Below are positions 39,482 to 48,618 of a stretch of 64,000 nucleotides of DNA, one piece after another. Within the stretch, counting starts at the first letter, position 1. Each line of letters begins with the position of its first letter. Source of the DNA: Imbroritus primus (GTDB lineage: Bacteria > Pseudomonadota > Gammaproteobacteria > Burkholderiales > Burkholderiaceae); assembly GCA_000272025.2 (NCBI GenBank), contig AKCV02000020.1, positions 62,001-126,000 on the forward strand. The letters run 5' to 3'. The position numbers and the translations under genes are program-made. The notes beneath the pieces were generated by a model. It was given only the letters and a program-made list of their open reading frames with translations. It ran no database searches and was not told the origin of the DNA.

Positions 39482-41065
39482 GTGAGCACACTCCAGTCCG
39501 AAATCGCCCGGCGGCGTACCTTTGCCATCATTTCCCACCCTGACGCGGGCAAGACCACGCTGACTGAAAAACTGTTGTGGTTTGGCGGCGCCATCCAGAT
39601 GGCGGGCGCGGTCCGGGCGCGCAAGGCCAGCCGCCACGCGACCTCTGACTGGATGGAGTTGGAAAAGCAGCGCGGCATCTCGGTGACCTCGTCGGTCATG
39701 CAGTTCCCATACAAGGATTGCATCGTCAACCTGCTCGACACCCCGGGCCACGAGGATTTCTCGGAAGATACCTACCGTACCCTGACCGCCGTCGATGCGG
39801 CGGTGATGGTGATCGACTCGGTCAACGGCGTTGAGGCCCAGACCATCAAGCTGCTCAATGTGTGCCGCCTGCGCGCCACGCCGATCCTGACCTTCATCAA
39901 CAAGCTGGACCGCGAGGGCCGCTCGCCGATCGAGCTCCTCGACGAGATCGAGGACGTGCTCGACATGCAGTGCGCACCAATGACCTGGCCGATCGGCATG
40001 GGCAAGCGCTTCCGTGGCGTGTACCACCTGCTCGACGACAAGGTCACGCTGTTCGATCCGCATGGCGACAAGGACGACCAGGACGCCGGGCAGATCATCG
40101 CCGGCCTGGACAATCCCGAGCTCGACCGCATCCTCGGCGAACAGGCCGAGGAGCTGCGCATTGAAATCGAACTGGTGCGCGGCGCCTCGCATACCTTCGA
40201 CAAGCAAGCGTTCCTCGCCGGCAAACAGTGCCCCGTGTATTTCGGCTCGGCGGTCAACAACTTCGGCGTGCGCTCGCTGCTCGACGCGCTCGCCACGCTG
40301 TCGCCGCCGCCGCAGCCGCGTCCGGCCGCGAGCCGCGAAGTGCAGCCGGCCGAGCCCAAGTTTTCCGGTTTCGTGTTCAAGATCCAGGCCAATATGGATC
40401 CCAAGCACCGCGACCGCATCGCCTTCCTGCGGGTCTGCTCGGGCCGCTTCGATCGCGGCATGAAGATGTTCCAGGTCTCCACCGGCAAGACCATTGCCGT
40501 GAACAATGCCATCACCTTCATGGCGCAGGACCGCAGCATCATGGAAGAGGCCTTCGCTGGCGACATCATCGGTATTCCCAACCATGGCACGATCCGGCTG
40601 GGCGATGCCTTTACCGAAGGCGAGGCGCTCAAGTTCACGGGCATTCCCTCGTTCGCGCCGGAGCATTTCCGTCGGGCGCGCCTCAACAACCCCCTCAAGA
40701 CCAAGCAGCTGCAAAAAGGCTTGCAGCAGCTGGCAGAAGAGGGGGCCACGCAGATGTTCCGGCCGATTACCTCGAACGAACTGGTGCTTGGCGCGGTAGG
40801 GACGCTGCAGTTCGACGTGGTCGCGCACCGCCTCGAGCACGAGTACGGCGTGGATGCCATCTTCGAGAGTTTTTCCTGTGCCACGGCACGCTGGCTGCGC
40901 GGTTCGGAGAAAGCCATCGCGGAACTGATCGACAAGGCAGGCCATAACGTGGCGATCGACGGCGCGGGAGAGCATGTGTATCTGGCGCCTTCCCTGGTCA
41001 ACCTGCGTCTCACGCAGGAGCGCTTTCCGGATGTGACGTTCCTGGAAACGCGCGAGATTCTCTAA
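39482..41065 (+). CDS. prfC: Peptide chain release factor 3
   Basis: RF3 is a GTPase that removes RF1/RF2 from the ribosome after termination. The 527-residue protein starts at GTG 39482 and has the G1 motif [15 protein letters not shown], switch [20 protein letters not shown] (G4), and the RF3-specific [28 protein letters not shown]. Domains II and III follow in the usual order ([15 protein letters not shown]). It is a core-type gene on what looks like a secondary replicon. A terminator hairpin follows the stop. Confidence 0.97.
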   Translation: MSTLQSEIARRRTFAIISHPDAGKTTLTEKLLWFGGAIQMAGAVRARKASRHATSDWMELEKQRGISVTSSVMQFPYKDCIVNLLDTPGHEDFSEDTYRTLTAVDAAVMVIDSVNGVEAQTIKLLNVCRLRATPILTFINKLDREGRSPIELLDEIEDVLDMQCAPMTWPIGMGKRFRGVYHLLDDKVTLFDPHGDKDDQDAGQIIAGLDNPELDRILGEQAEELRIEIELVRGASHTFDKQAFLAGKQCPVYFGSAVNNFGVRSLLDALATLSPPPQPRPAASREVQPAEPKFSGFVFKIQANMDPKHRDRIAFLRVCSGRFDRGMKMFQVSTGKTIAVNNAITFMAQDRSIMEEAFAGDIIGIPNHGTIRLGDAFTEGEALKFTGIPSFAPEHFRRARLNNPLKTKQLQKGLQQLAEEGATQMFRPITSNELVLGAVGTLQFDVVAHRLEHEYGVDAIFESFSCATARWLRGSEKAIAELIDKAGHNVAIDGAGEHVYLAPSLVNLRLTQERFPDVTFLETREIL

Positions 41066-41070
41066 GCCGG

Positions 41071-41095
41071 CGCCGCCGTGCGGCGTGTGTTTTTT
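41071..41095 (+). terminator. Rho-independent terminator of prfC
   Basis: CGCCGC-CGT-GCGGCG stem-loop followed by TGTG and six T. It starts six bases after the prfC stop and lies between convergent genes. Confidence 0.7.
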
Positions 41096-41107
41096 GGGCG
41101 CGCCCTG

Positions 41108-41911
41108 TCAAAGCGGCCGTGCCGGTCCGGCGTCACGCACCGCAAGCTGGTGCGTGACCAGTCCATCCCCGCACCACAGATGCAGCAGAAAGCTGGCCGG
41201 CTCCATGACAAAGGCCGCCGGCGTGCTCGCGTGTAGGTCGAACGCGAGCTGATGCGCTGTCGAAGGACAGATGCAGGCGAGGGTGCCGCCAAAGCGCCGC
41301 ATGATGGTCCGGTGCACATGGCCGCAGACCACGCGCTCGACCTGCGGATGGGCGCGTAGCAGCCGTTCCAGCTCGGTACGGCCGGTGCGCAGCGCAAGAT
41401 CGTCCATTTCTGCGAGGCCGGTTGCAAATGGCGGATGATGCATAGCAAGCAGCGTCGGCCGCATCGGCTGCGCAGCCAGCGCGGCATCCAGCCATGCCAG
41501 GCGGCGCGCGCACAGTTCGCCATGCGCTGCGCCCGGTACAGTCGTGTCGAGCATGACCAGCCGTACTGCAAATTCCTCCACCACATACTGCACAAAGCCG
41601 CCTTCCGCCCGCGCGGCGTGGCGGCACCCGTCGGCGGTGAATTCGGCACACAGCGCGCCGCGCTCGTCATGGTTGCCCGGCAGCAGATAGCAAGGCATCG
41701 GCAGTGGCGCGAGCATGGCGCGCAACCGCGTGTACGACGCCGCATCGCCAGCCTCCGCCAGATCGCCGGTCAGCAACACGCAGTCCGGAAGGGGGTCGAG
41801 CCGCAGTAGTGCGGTGAGGGTTTCCTGCAGCAGGGCGCCAGTATCCACGGTGCCATAGGCGCGTGCGCCGGCGGGCACGAGGTGCAGGTCGCTGATCTGG
41901 GCAATGCGCAT
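41108..41911 (-). CDS. CpdA-type metallophosphoesterase
   Basis: A 267-residue calcineurin-like phosphoesterase. The metal-binding motifs are in order: ISDLHL at residues 6-11, GDLAEAGD, GNHDERG, and later MHHPP and CGHVHR. This is the pattern of class III phosphodiesterases such as CpdA, which hydrolyse cAMP or related phosphodiesters. The true substrate cannot be told. It converges on prfC, with the terminator between, and is divergent from the MarR gene. Confidence 0.88.
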   Translation of the reverse strand: MRIAQISDLHLVPAGARAYGTVDTGALLQETLTALLRLDPLPDCVLLTGDLAEAGDAASYTRLRAMLAPLPMPCYLLPGNHDERGALCAEFTADGCRHAARAEGGFVQYVVEEFAVRLVMLDTTVPGAAHGELCARRLAWLDAALAAQPMRPTLLAMHHPPFATGLAEMDDLALRTGRTELERLLRAHPQVERVVCGHVHRTIMRRFGGTLACICPSTAHQLAFDLHASTPAAFVMEPASFLLHLWCGDGLVTHQLAVRDAGPARPL

Positions 41912-42164
41912 GGCGGGTCAGGATGGGCAGGCGCCTCGAGGTTCGTGCGATTCGCCAGGAAAGTCCGTCGACTTCAGTGTATGCCGCCAAAACCTGCCAG
42001 ATGCAAGCGCGGCTGACTCGACATTGCTCCAGGCGCTGCTGGGCATGCCGCGGTAACCGCCTTGCCATGCCGCCGGGACCGGGGGGGCGTGAGCAAGCCG
42101 CGGGACAGGGGCAGGCGCAGCAGATTTGCACGATGACGCACATGCGGTTATTATGTATTTAGGA

Positions 42165-42182
42165 CACTAAACAAATTTAGTG
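42165..42182. promoter_or_regulatory. Palindrome upstream of marR-like gene (left)
   Basis: CACTAAA-CAAA-TTTAGTG, seven-base perfect arms with a four-base spacer. MarR regulators bind such inverted repeats near their own promoters. Confidence 0.45.
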
Positions 42183-42225
42183 AGTAAATAACGTGATTTA
42201 GCATGTTTTTGTAGAAATATAGTTG

Positions 42226-42242
42226 TTGTTTGTACAAAACAA
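42226..42242. promoter_or_regulatory. Palindrome upstream of marR-like gene (right)
   Basis: TTGTTT-GTACA-AAACAA, six-base arms, about 40 bases before the start codon. Its position fits an autoregulatory operator. Confidence 0.4.
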
Positions 42243-42282
42243 GCTGATCAGTCATCAAATTTAATTCAAGCCAGAATCATCT

Positions 42283-42747
42283 ATGACTCACGCCCAGGAC
42301 GTCCTTCAGGCGCTGCGCCGCATCCTGCGTGCCACTGACCTGCACTCTGGCCAGCTCTTGCGCCAGACCGGGTTGACGGCGACGCAGCTGCAGGTGCTGC
42401 ACACCCTGGCGGGGGCGGACCTGACAGCAGGTGCGCTGGCACGCCAGCTGTGCATCAGCCAGGCCACCCTGTCGGACGTGCTGGACCGTCTGGAAACGCG
42501 CCAGCTGGTGACGCGCCAGCGGCAGGCCAGCGACAAGCGCCGCGTGACCGTGGCATTGACGTCAGCCGGCCAGCAGGTGCTGGCCTCCACGCCCAACCTG
42601 CTGCATGCCGATTTCCTCGCGCGCTTCGGCGCGCTGGCGGAGTGGGAGCGCCTGATGATTCTGTCCAGCCTGCATCGCGTGGCGGAACTGATGGATGCCG
42701 CCGATCTCGATGTGGCTGCCGTGCTGGAGGTATCGGAGCTGAAGTGA
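42283..42747 (+). CDS. MarR-family transcriptional regulator
   Basis: A 154-residue winged-helix regulator. LTATQLQVLHTLAGADLTAGALARQL, SQATLSDVLDRLETRQLVTRQRQASDKRRVTVALTSAG are the helix-turn-helix and wing of MarR proteins (given here in two pieces of the conserved region). It precedes the N-acetylglutaminylglutamine amide genes by 56 bases on the same strand. A MarR gene in this position is common in NAGGN clusters, so osmotic or related control of the cluster is likely but inferred. Two palindromes lie upstream. Confidence 0.9.
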   Translation: MTHAQDVLQALRRILRATDLHSGQLLRQTGLTATQLQVLHTLAGADLTAGALARQLCISQATLSDVLDRLETRQLVTRQRQASDKRRVTVALTSAGQQVLASTPNLLHADFLARFGALAEWERLMILSSLHRVAELMDAADLDVAAVLEVSELK

Positions 42748-42803
42748 CGGCTCCCGCCGACGCCCAGGCATGGACCGCTTGCCGAACAGGAGAACCGGAC
42801 ACG

Positions 42804-44585
42804 ATGTGTGGAATTGCTGGAGAGATCCGTTTCGACGGGCAATACGCCGATATCGCCGCAGTCGCGCGCATGACGCGCGCGCAAGCGGCTCGCGGGCCCG
42901 ATGGCGAAGGTATCCATGGCATGGGGCCCCGCTGTTTCGGGCATCGCCGCCTGCGCATCATGGACCTCAGCCCGCGCGCCAACCAGCCGTTCGTCGATCC
43001 GGCGCTCGGTCTTGGCATCGTCTTCAATGGCGCGGTCTACAACCACCATGCGTTGCGCGAGGAACTGGCCGCGCTTGGCTATCAGTTCGCCTCGAGTGGC
43101 GATACCGAAGTCATTCTCAAGGCGTGGCATGCGTGGGGACCGGCGGCCCTGCAGCGCATGCACGGCATGTTCGCCTTTGCCCTGTGGGAGCGCGACAGCG
43201 GCATCACCCACCTGGTGCGCGACCGGCTCGGTATCAAGCCGCTGTACTACACCCACGATGCGCAGGCCATGCGGTTTGCCTCGAGCCTGCCGGCGCTGCT
43301 GGAGGGCGGCGGTATCGATACCGCGCTCGATCCGCACGCGGTGCATCACTATTTTTCGCTGCATGCCGTGGTGCCTGCGCCACTAACCATCCTGCGCGGC
43401 GTGCGCAAGCTGCCGCCGGCCACGCACATGACCGTGCATCCGGACGGCCGCTGCACCTCGGTGACCTGGTGGAAGCTCGCGTTTACGCGCGATGCTGCCG
43501 ACGAGGCGCGCAGCTTCGCGGAGTGGCAGGACGAGGGGCTGGCCGGCCTGCGTCGTGCCGTGGCACGCCGCCAGGTGGCCGACGTGCCGGTTGGCGTGCT
43601 GCTCTCTGGCGGTCTCGATTCGAGTCTGATCACCGGCTTGCTAGCTGAGGCCGGGGCCACTGACCTGCGGACCTATTCGATTGGCTTCGATGCAGTGGAT
43701 GACGAAGCAGGCGACGAATTCCATTACTCGGATCTGGTGGCCCGCCATTTCGGCACGCAACACCAGCGCCTGCGCATTCCGGGCGAGGACTTGCTCGATG
43801 CCTTGCCGGACGCCATCGCCGCCATGAGCGAGCCGATGGTCAGCCATGACTGCGTGGCCTTCTACATGCTCTCCGACGCGGTGTCGCGCCACAGCCGCGT
43901 GGTGCAGAGCGGGCAGGGCGCCGACGAAGTGTTCGGCGGCTATCACTGGTATCCGCCGCTGGCGGAAAACACTGATGAGGATGGTGGCGTGGCAGCCTAC
44001 GCGCGCGGGTTTTTCGACCGCGATCACGCGGCCATGGCGCAGTTGCTGGAAGCGCCATGGCTCGGCGAGGACATCACGCGCGGCTTCGTAGCGCGGCATT
44101 TCGCCCAGCCCGGCGCGGGCAGTGCCATCGACCGCGCACTGCGCATCGACACCACGGTGATGCTGGTGGACGATCCGGTCAAGCGCGTCGACAACATGAC
44201 CATGGCCTTTGGCCTCGAGGCGCGCGTGCCGTTTCTCGACCACGAGCTGGTCGAGTTGGCGGCGCGCATCCCCGCGCGCCACAAGATCGCCGGCGGTGGC
44301 AAGCATGTGCTCAAGGAAGCCGCGCGCGCCGTGCTGCCGGCGGAAGTGATCGACCGGCCCAAGGGTTACTTCCCGGTGCCGGCTCTCAAGTACTTCCGCG
44401 GCCGTTTTCTCGATTATGTGCGCGACACCCTGACCAGCCGCGCCGCCCGCGAGCGCGGCTTGCTGCGCGAAGCCGCGCTCGCGCGCATGCTCGACGCGCC
44501 CGATACCCACATCACGCCGCTGGGCGGCTCCATGGTCTGGCAGGCCGCCCTGCTGGAGTTGTGGCTGCAGCGACGCGGCCTGTGA
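42804..44585 (+). CDS. asnO: N-acetylglutaminylglutamine amidotransferase
   Basis: A 593-residue class II amidotransferase of the asparagine-synthetase type that amidates N-acetylglutaminylglutamine to the osmolyte NAGGN. The catalytic Cys follows the initiator Met (MCGIAGEIRFDG). The glutaminase domain (to about 210) includes FNGAVYNHHALREEL and DRLGIKPLYY. The synthetase domain has the PP-loop LLSGGLDSSLI. The context (ngg and an M42 peptidase downstream) separates it from ordinary AsnB. AGGAG lies 11 bases before the ATG, and the longer frame overlaps marR and is rejected. Confidence 0.92.
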   Translation: MCGIAGEIRFDGQYADIAAVARMTRAQAARGPDGEGIHGMGPRCFGHRRLRIMDLSPRANQPFVDPALGLGIVFNGAVYNHHALREELAALGYQFASSGDTEVILKAWHAWGPAALQRMHGMFAFALWERDSGITHLVRDRLGIKPLYYTHDAQAMRFASSLPALLEGGGIDTALDPHAVHHYFSLHAVVPAPLTILRGVRKLPPATHMTVHPDGRCTSVTWWKLAFTRDAADEARSFAEWQDEGLAGLRRAVARRQVADVPVGVLLSGGLDSSLITGLLAEAGATDLRTYSIGFDAVDDEAGDEFHYSDLVARHFGTQHQRLRIPGEDLLDALPDAIAAMSEPMVSHDCVAFYMLSDAVSRHSRVVQSGQGADEVFGGYHWYPPLAENTDEDGGVAAYARGFFDRDHAAMAQLLEAPWLGEDITRGFVARHFAQPGAGSAIDRALRIDTTVMLVDDPVKRVDNMTMAFGLEARVPFLDHELVELAARIPARHKIAGGGKHVLKEAARAVLPAEVIDRPKGYFPVPALKYFRGRFLDYVRDTLTSRAARERGLLREAALARMLDAPDTHITPLGGSMVWQAALLELWLQRRGL

Positions 44586-44650
44586 GCCCCATGAGCGCCA
44601 TGCGTGCCGTGAGCGTCCAATCTCATTTCGATTTCGTGGAGGAGCACATC

Positions 44651-46327
44651 ATGCCCGTGCAGGAGACACGCACCACACCAGCAGACCGCCCCAGCTCCAA
44701 TGCCATGCTGGCATGCGGCTGGGGCCGGCTGCTGTTCGCCCCGTCCTTCGCTTCGCCGACCGCCATTGCACAAGCATTGCTGCAAGAGCGCGATGGGCAG
44801 CGCGATATCGCACTCTATGTCGAGGCGCCGCAACTCGTGCTGGCGGAAGCGCCGCAGAACCTGTTTCTCGATCCTTCGCTGCTGTTCCGCCGCGCGCTCG
44901 ATGCCGATGCCATCGATACCACGGCCGCACCTGGCATCACCATCCGCCCGCTGACCACGCGCGCCGACATCGCCGCGATCAACCGGCTGTACGCCATGCG
45001 CCGCATGGTGCCGCTCGATCCGGCCACGGTCTGGCAGCAGCGCACGCTGCCGGCGGTGACCTATCTGCTGGCCGAGGACGAGCATACCGGCGAGATCATC
45101 GGCTCAGTCATGGGTGTCGACCATGTGCAGGCCTTCGGCGATGCCGAGGGCGGCACCAGCCTGTGGTGCCTGGTGGTCGACCCGCAAACCGGCATCGCCG
45201 GCGTGGGCCAGTCGCTGGTGCGCCAGCTTTGCGGCATGTACCAGGCCGCGGGCCGGCGCTTTCTCGACCTCTCGGTGCTGCACGACAACCAGCATGCGAT
45301 CGGCTTGTACCAGAAGCTCGGCTTTGCCCAGACACAAGGGTTCGTGATCAAGCACAAGAATGCCATCAACGAACCGCTCTACGTCGGCACCAGCGAGTGC
45401 GACGGCCTCAATCCGTATGCCGCGCTGATCGTCAACGAAGCGCGCCGGCGCGGCATCGGTGTCGACATTCTCGATCCGGATGCCGGGATCTTCGCGTTGC
45501 GCTATGGGGGCCGCGAGGTGGTGTGCCGCGAATCGCTGACGGAGCTGACCGGCGCGGTTGCCATGACGCTATGCCAGGACAAGACCCTGACGCTGCGCCG
45601 GCTGGCGGCTGCCGGCTTGCGCGTACCGGCCCAGACGGCGGCCGGCAGTGCCGAGGACAATGCCGAGTTTCTGCGCACGCATGGTGCGCTGGTGGTCAAG
45701 CCGGCCATGGGCGAACAGGGCAAGGGCATCAGTGTCGACGTGCGTTCGCCGGACAGCCTGGCGCAGGCCATTGCCATGGCGGAACGCGCCGGCGGGCCGG
45801 CCCTGCTGGAAGAGTATTGCCCTGGCGACGACCTGCGCATTGTCGTGATCGGCTACAAGGTCGTGGCTGCGGCCATCCGCCGCCCGGCCGAGGTGGGGGG
45901 CGACGGCCGCAGCGACCTGCGCACGCTGATCGAGCGCCACAGCGCACGGCGCAACGCCGCGACCGGGGGCGAAGCCCATATTCCGCTCGATGCGGAAACC
46001 GAACGCTGCCTGGCGATGCAGGGCCTCGACTATGAATCGGTCCTCGCGGAAGGCCAGCGCGCGGTGGTGCGCAAGACGGCCAACCTGCATACCGGCGGCA
46101 CCATCCATGACGTGACGGCCGATCTGCACCCCGACCTGCGCGAGGCGGCCGAGCTGGCTGCGCGTACCTTGCGCATTCCGGTGGTCGGCCTCGACTTCCT
46201 CGTCACCGCGCCGGACCGGCCCGAGTATGTCGTGATTGAAGCCAACGAGCGCCCCGGCCTGGCGAACCATGAACCGCAGCCGACCGCGCAGCGCTTCATG
46301 GACCTGCTGTTTCCCTTCACGGCATGA
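44651..46327 (+). CDS. ngg: N-acetylglutaminylglutamine synthetase
   Basis: A 558-residue fusion. The N-terminal half (about 95-240) is a GNAT acetyltransferase domain (LWCLVVDPQTGIAGVGQSLV, FLDLSVLHDNQHAIGLYQKLGF). The C-terminal half is an ATP-grasp ligase (LVVKPAMGEQGKGISVDV, GPALLEEYCPGDDLRIVVIG, VVGLDFLVTAP, VIEANERPGL). Together they acetylate and join two glutamines, giving the precursor that AsnO amidates. GGAGG lies eight bases before the ATG at 44651; a start at 44591 is possible. It lies 65 bases after asnO. Confidence 0.93.
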   Translation: MPVQETRTTPADRPSSNAMLACGWGRLLFAPSFASPTAIAQALLQERDGQRDIALYVEAPQLVLAEAPQNLFLDPSLLFRRALDADAIDTTAAPGITIRPLTTRADIAAINRLYAMRRMVPLDPATVWQQRTLPAVTYLLAEDEHTGEIIGSVMGVDHVQAFGDAEGGTSLWCLVVDPQTGIAGVGQSLVRQLCGMYQAAGRRFLDLSVLHDNQHAIGLYQKLGFAQTQGFVIKHKNAINEPLYVGTSECDGLNPYAALIVNEARRRGIGVDILDPDAGIFALRYGGREVVCRESLTELTGAVAMTLCQDKTLTLRRLAAAGLRVPAQTAAGSAEDNAEFLRTHGALVVKPAMGEQGKGISVDVRSPDSLAQAIAMAERAGGPALLEEYCPGDDLRIVVIGYKVVAAAIRRPAEVGGDGRSDLRTLIERHSARRNAATGGEAHIPLDAETERCLAMQGLDYESVLAEGQRAVVRKTANLHTGGTIHDVTADLHPDLREAAELAARTLRIPVVGLDFLVTAPDRPEYVVIEANERPGLANHEPQPTAQRFMDLLFPFTA

Positions 46328-46385
46328 CACGCGCCGATGTGGCACCAGGGCGAGCGCGGCAATCGCGCCGCCTGTGGAGAACACC

Positions 46386-47594
46386 ATGAAAAAACTGAAT
46401 ATCGATACGGCCTTTCTCACGACCACGCTGCTGGAGCTGCTGGCGATCCCGAGCCCTGCCGGCCTCACTGACGAGATCGTCCACTACACCGCACGCAAGC
46501 TCGATGCGCTGGGGCTCAACTATGAACTAACGCGGCGCGGCACGATCCGCGCGACCCTGCGCGCCAATCTGGACGACGGGCCGCGCGACGACGCCGCCTA
46601 CACCAAGGCTGGGCCGGATTGCGCGATCGTCGCCCACCTCGATACGCTCGGCGCGATGGTGCGCGAGATCAAGGACACGGGCCGCCTGGCGCTGAGCCCG
46701 ATCGGTACGTGGTCGAGCCGCTTCGCCGAAGGCGGGCGGGTCACGCTGTTCACGGAAACTGGCCGCGTGCGCGGCTCTGTGCTGCCGCTCAAGGCTTCCG
46801 GCCATGTTTACAACGAGGAAGTCGATACGCAGCCCGTGAACTGGGACCAGCTCGAGCTGCGCGTCGACGAACGGATCGGCAATGCCGACGACGTGCGTGC
46901 GCTGGGCGTACAGGTGGGCGACTTCGTTGCCTTCGATGCGTGCCCCGAGGTGCTGGAGAACGGTTTCATCGTCTCTCGACATCTTGACAACAAGGCCGGC
47001 GTCGCGGCGTTGCTGGCGGCACTCAAAGCTGTGGTCGAGAGCGGCGCGGCCGTGCCGATCGACTGCCATGCCGTGTTTACCTTGACCGAAGAAGTGGGTT
47101 CGGGCGCCACCGCCGTGATCGAGGACGACGTCAGCGAGGTGATCGGCATCGACATCGGTCCCGTGGCATTCGGGCAAGGGGCGCGCGAAGAAGGCGTGAC
47201 GATTCCCCTGATGGATTCGGCCGGTCCGCACGACTATCACCTGACGCGCCGGCTGCTGCGCATGTGCGCGGAGCATGCGATTCCGAGCAACCGCGATGTG
47301 TTCCGCTTCTACCATTCCGACGCCGGCGCGGCCGTCAAGGCCGGGCACGACGTGCGCACGGCCCTGGTGTGCTTTGGCGCCGATGCCTCGCATGGCTACG
47401 AGCGTACGCACCTGTCGGTGCTGGTGAACATTGCCGAGCTGCTGACGCTCTACATGCAGAGTGGCCATACGCTGCCCAAGGATCGCCATCATCGCCTGGG
47501 AACGGTGGACGATTTCTCGCATCAGCTCGAGGCCGAACAACTCACCCGCCAGGAAACGCCAATGCCGGATCCGGGCGAACTGACGCGGGGCTGA
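46386..47594 (+). CDS. M42-family peptidase of the NAGGN system
   Basis: A 402-residue metallopeptidase with DCAIVAHLDTLGAMV, SRHLDNKAGVAALLAAL, FTLTEEVGSGAT and GIDIGP, the metal and catalytic motifs of M42 aminopeptidases. This subgroup is found beside asnO and ngg in osmoprotectant clusters and may turn NAGGN over when the stress ends; that role is inferred. GGAG lies seven bases before the ATG. It lies 58 bases after ngg and 53 before mscS. Confidence 0.9.
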   Translation: MKKLNIDTAFLTTTLLELLAIPSPAGLTDEIVHYTARKLDALGLNYELTRRGTIRATLRANLDDGPRDDAAYTKAGPDCAIVAHLDTLGAMVREIKDTGRLALSPIGTWSSRFAEGGRVTLFTETGRVRGSVLPLKASGHVYNEEVDTQPVNWDQLELRVDERIGNADDVRALGVQVGDFVAFDACPEVLENGFIVSRHLDNKAGVAALLAALKAVVESGAAVPIDCHAVFTLTEEVGSGATAVIEDDVSEVIGIDIGPVAFGQGAREEGVTIPLMDSAGPHDYHLTRRLLRMCAEHAIPSNRDVFRFYHSDAGAAVKAGHDVRTALVCFGADASHGYERTHLSVLVNIAELLTLYMQSGHTLPKDRHHRLGTVDDFSHQLEAEQLTRQETPMPDPGELTRG

Positions 47595-47647
47595 TTGGTG
47601 CCCGACGGGTAACAACAACCATTGAACGATAGTACGGGGGAAGAAGC

Positions 47648-48505
47648 ATGAATTGGTGGGGCATGGATGCAGCCAGGTGGCAGGGTATCTGGCAGGTATT
47701 CACGGAAACGCTGGTGCGGCAGGGGCTGAATCTGGTGCTGGCGGTGCTGATACTGCTGGTCGGCTGGTGGGTGGCAGGGCGCGCGCGGCGTGCGGCCGAA
47801 CGGCTGTTCGAGCGCTGGGGCGTGGACGTGACCGTCCGCCCGATGATGGGCAGCATTGTGCTGTGGGTGTTCCGCATCGTCACGCTGGTCCTGGTGCTGA
47901 GCCAGTTCGGCGTGCAGACCGCCAGCATCATCGCCATTCTCGGCGCGGCAGGCCTGGCCATCGGCCTGGCCCTGCAGGGCACGCTGCAAAACATTGCCGC
48001 CGGCATCATGATCGTCATCCTGCGCCCCTTCCGCGTGGGCGACTATATCGATGCGGAGGGCACGGCTGGCACCGTGCGTGAGATCGGCCTGTTCATGACC
48101 GAACTCACCATGCTTGACGGCGTGTGCCTGCACGTACCGAACAACAAGCTGTGGGGCAGCCCCATCATCAACTACTCGGCCAATCCCACGCGCCGCCTGG
48201 ACATCGAAGTGGGTGTACACCAGCACGATGACATTGGCGGCGCGATCACTGCGCTGCGGACCTTGCTGCGAGACGATCCGCGCGTGCTGGACGAGCCTGC
48301 GCCGGATGTCATGGTGATGCGCTATGCGGAAGGCGCGATCATCCTCAACGTGCGTTGCTGGATTGCCACCAGCGAGTTCTGGCCGGTGCGTTTCGAGATG
48401 AACCGGCGCATCAAGGAAGTGGTGGAGCAGGCCGGCTGCTCGATCCCGCTGCCGCTGCGCGAACTGCGCGTGGTCGAGACCGCCCGTAACGCCGCAGCGC
48501 GTTGA
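47648..48505 (+). CDS. MscS-type mechanosensitive channel
   Basis: A 285-residue small-conductance channel with three membrane helices. The pore-lining TM3 reads ILGAAGLAIGLALQGTLQNIAAG, with the Ala/Gly ridge typical of MscS. The beta-domain follows with RPFRVGDYIDAEGTAGTVREIGLFMTEL (in outline) and VPNNKLWGSPIINYS. It opens when cells swell, releasing solutes. Position directly after the NAGGN genes suggests co-expression of osmolyte synthesis and its emergency release. GGGGAAGAAGC precedes the ATG. Confidence 0.93.
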   Translation: MNWWGMDAARWQGIWQVFTETLVRQGLNLVLAVLILLVGWWVAGRARRAAERLFERWGVDVTVRPMMGSIVLWVFRIVTLVLVLSQFGVQTASIIAILGAAGLAIGLALQGTLQNIAAGIMIVILRPFRVGDYIDAEGTAGTVREIGLFMTELTMLDGVCLHVPNNKLWGSPIINYSANPTRRLDIEVGVHQHDDIGGAITALRTLLRDDPRVLDEPAPDVMVMRYAEGAIILNVRCWIATSEFWPVRFEMNRRIKEVVEQAGCSIPLPLRELRVVETARNAAAR

Positions 48506-48618
48506 ACCTTGACGGTTTGCGGCGACGTGATCTCAAGGCACAATACGGCTGTCGTTGCGGCGTTGTCCGCTCCGTGACCGCGCATGGCGCGGCACACATA
48601 CCACGAGGAAATGCATTC

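Larger units (their letters stand above)
41912..42282. other. Intergenic region upstream of the MarR gene
   Basis: About 370 bases without a supported gene. The right part (42141-42282) is markedly AT-rich compared with the rest of the window and carries two palindromes that may be operators. The left part appears featureless. Confidence 0.5.

Noticed and set aside
48502-48618. Longer frmA frame from 48502
   Set aside because: The family N-terminus begins at MKTKAAIAW; the extra 39 residues are not conserved and GAGGAA marks 48619.
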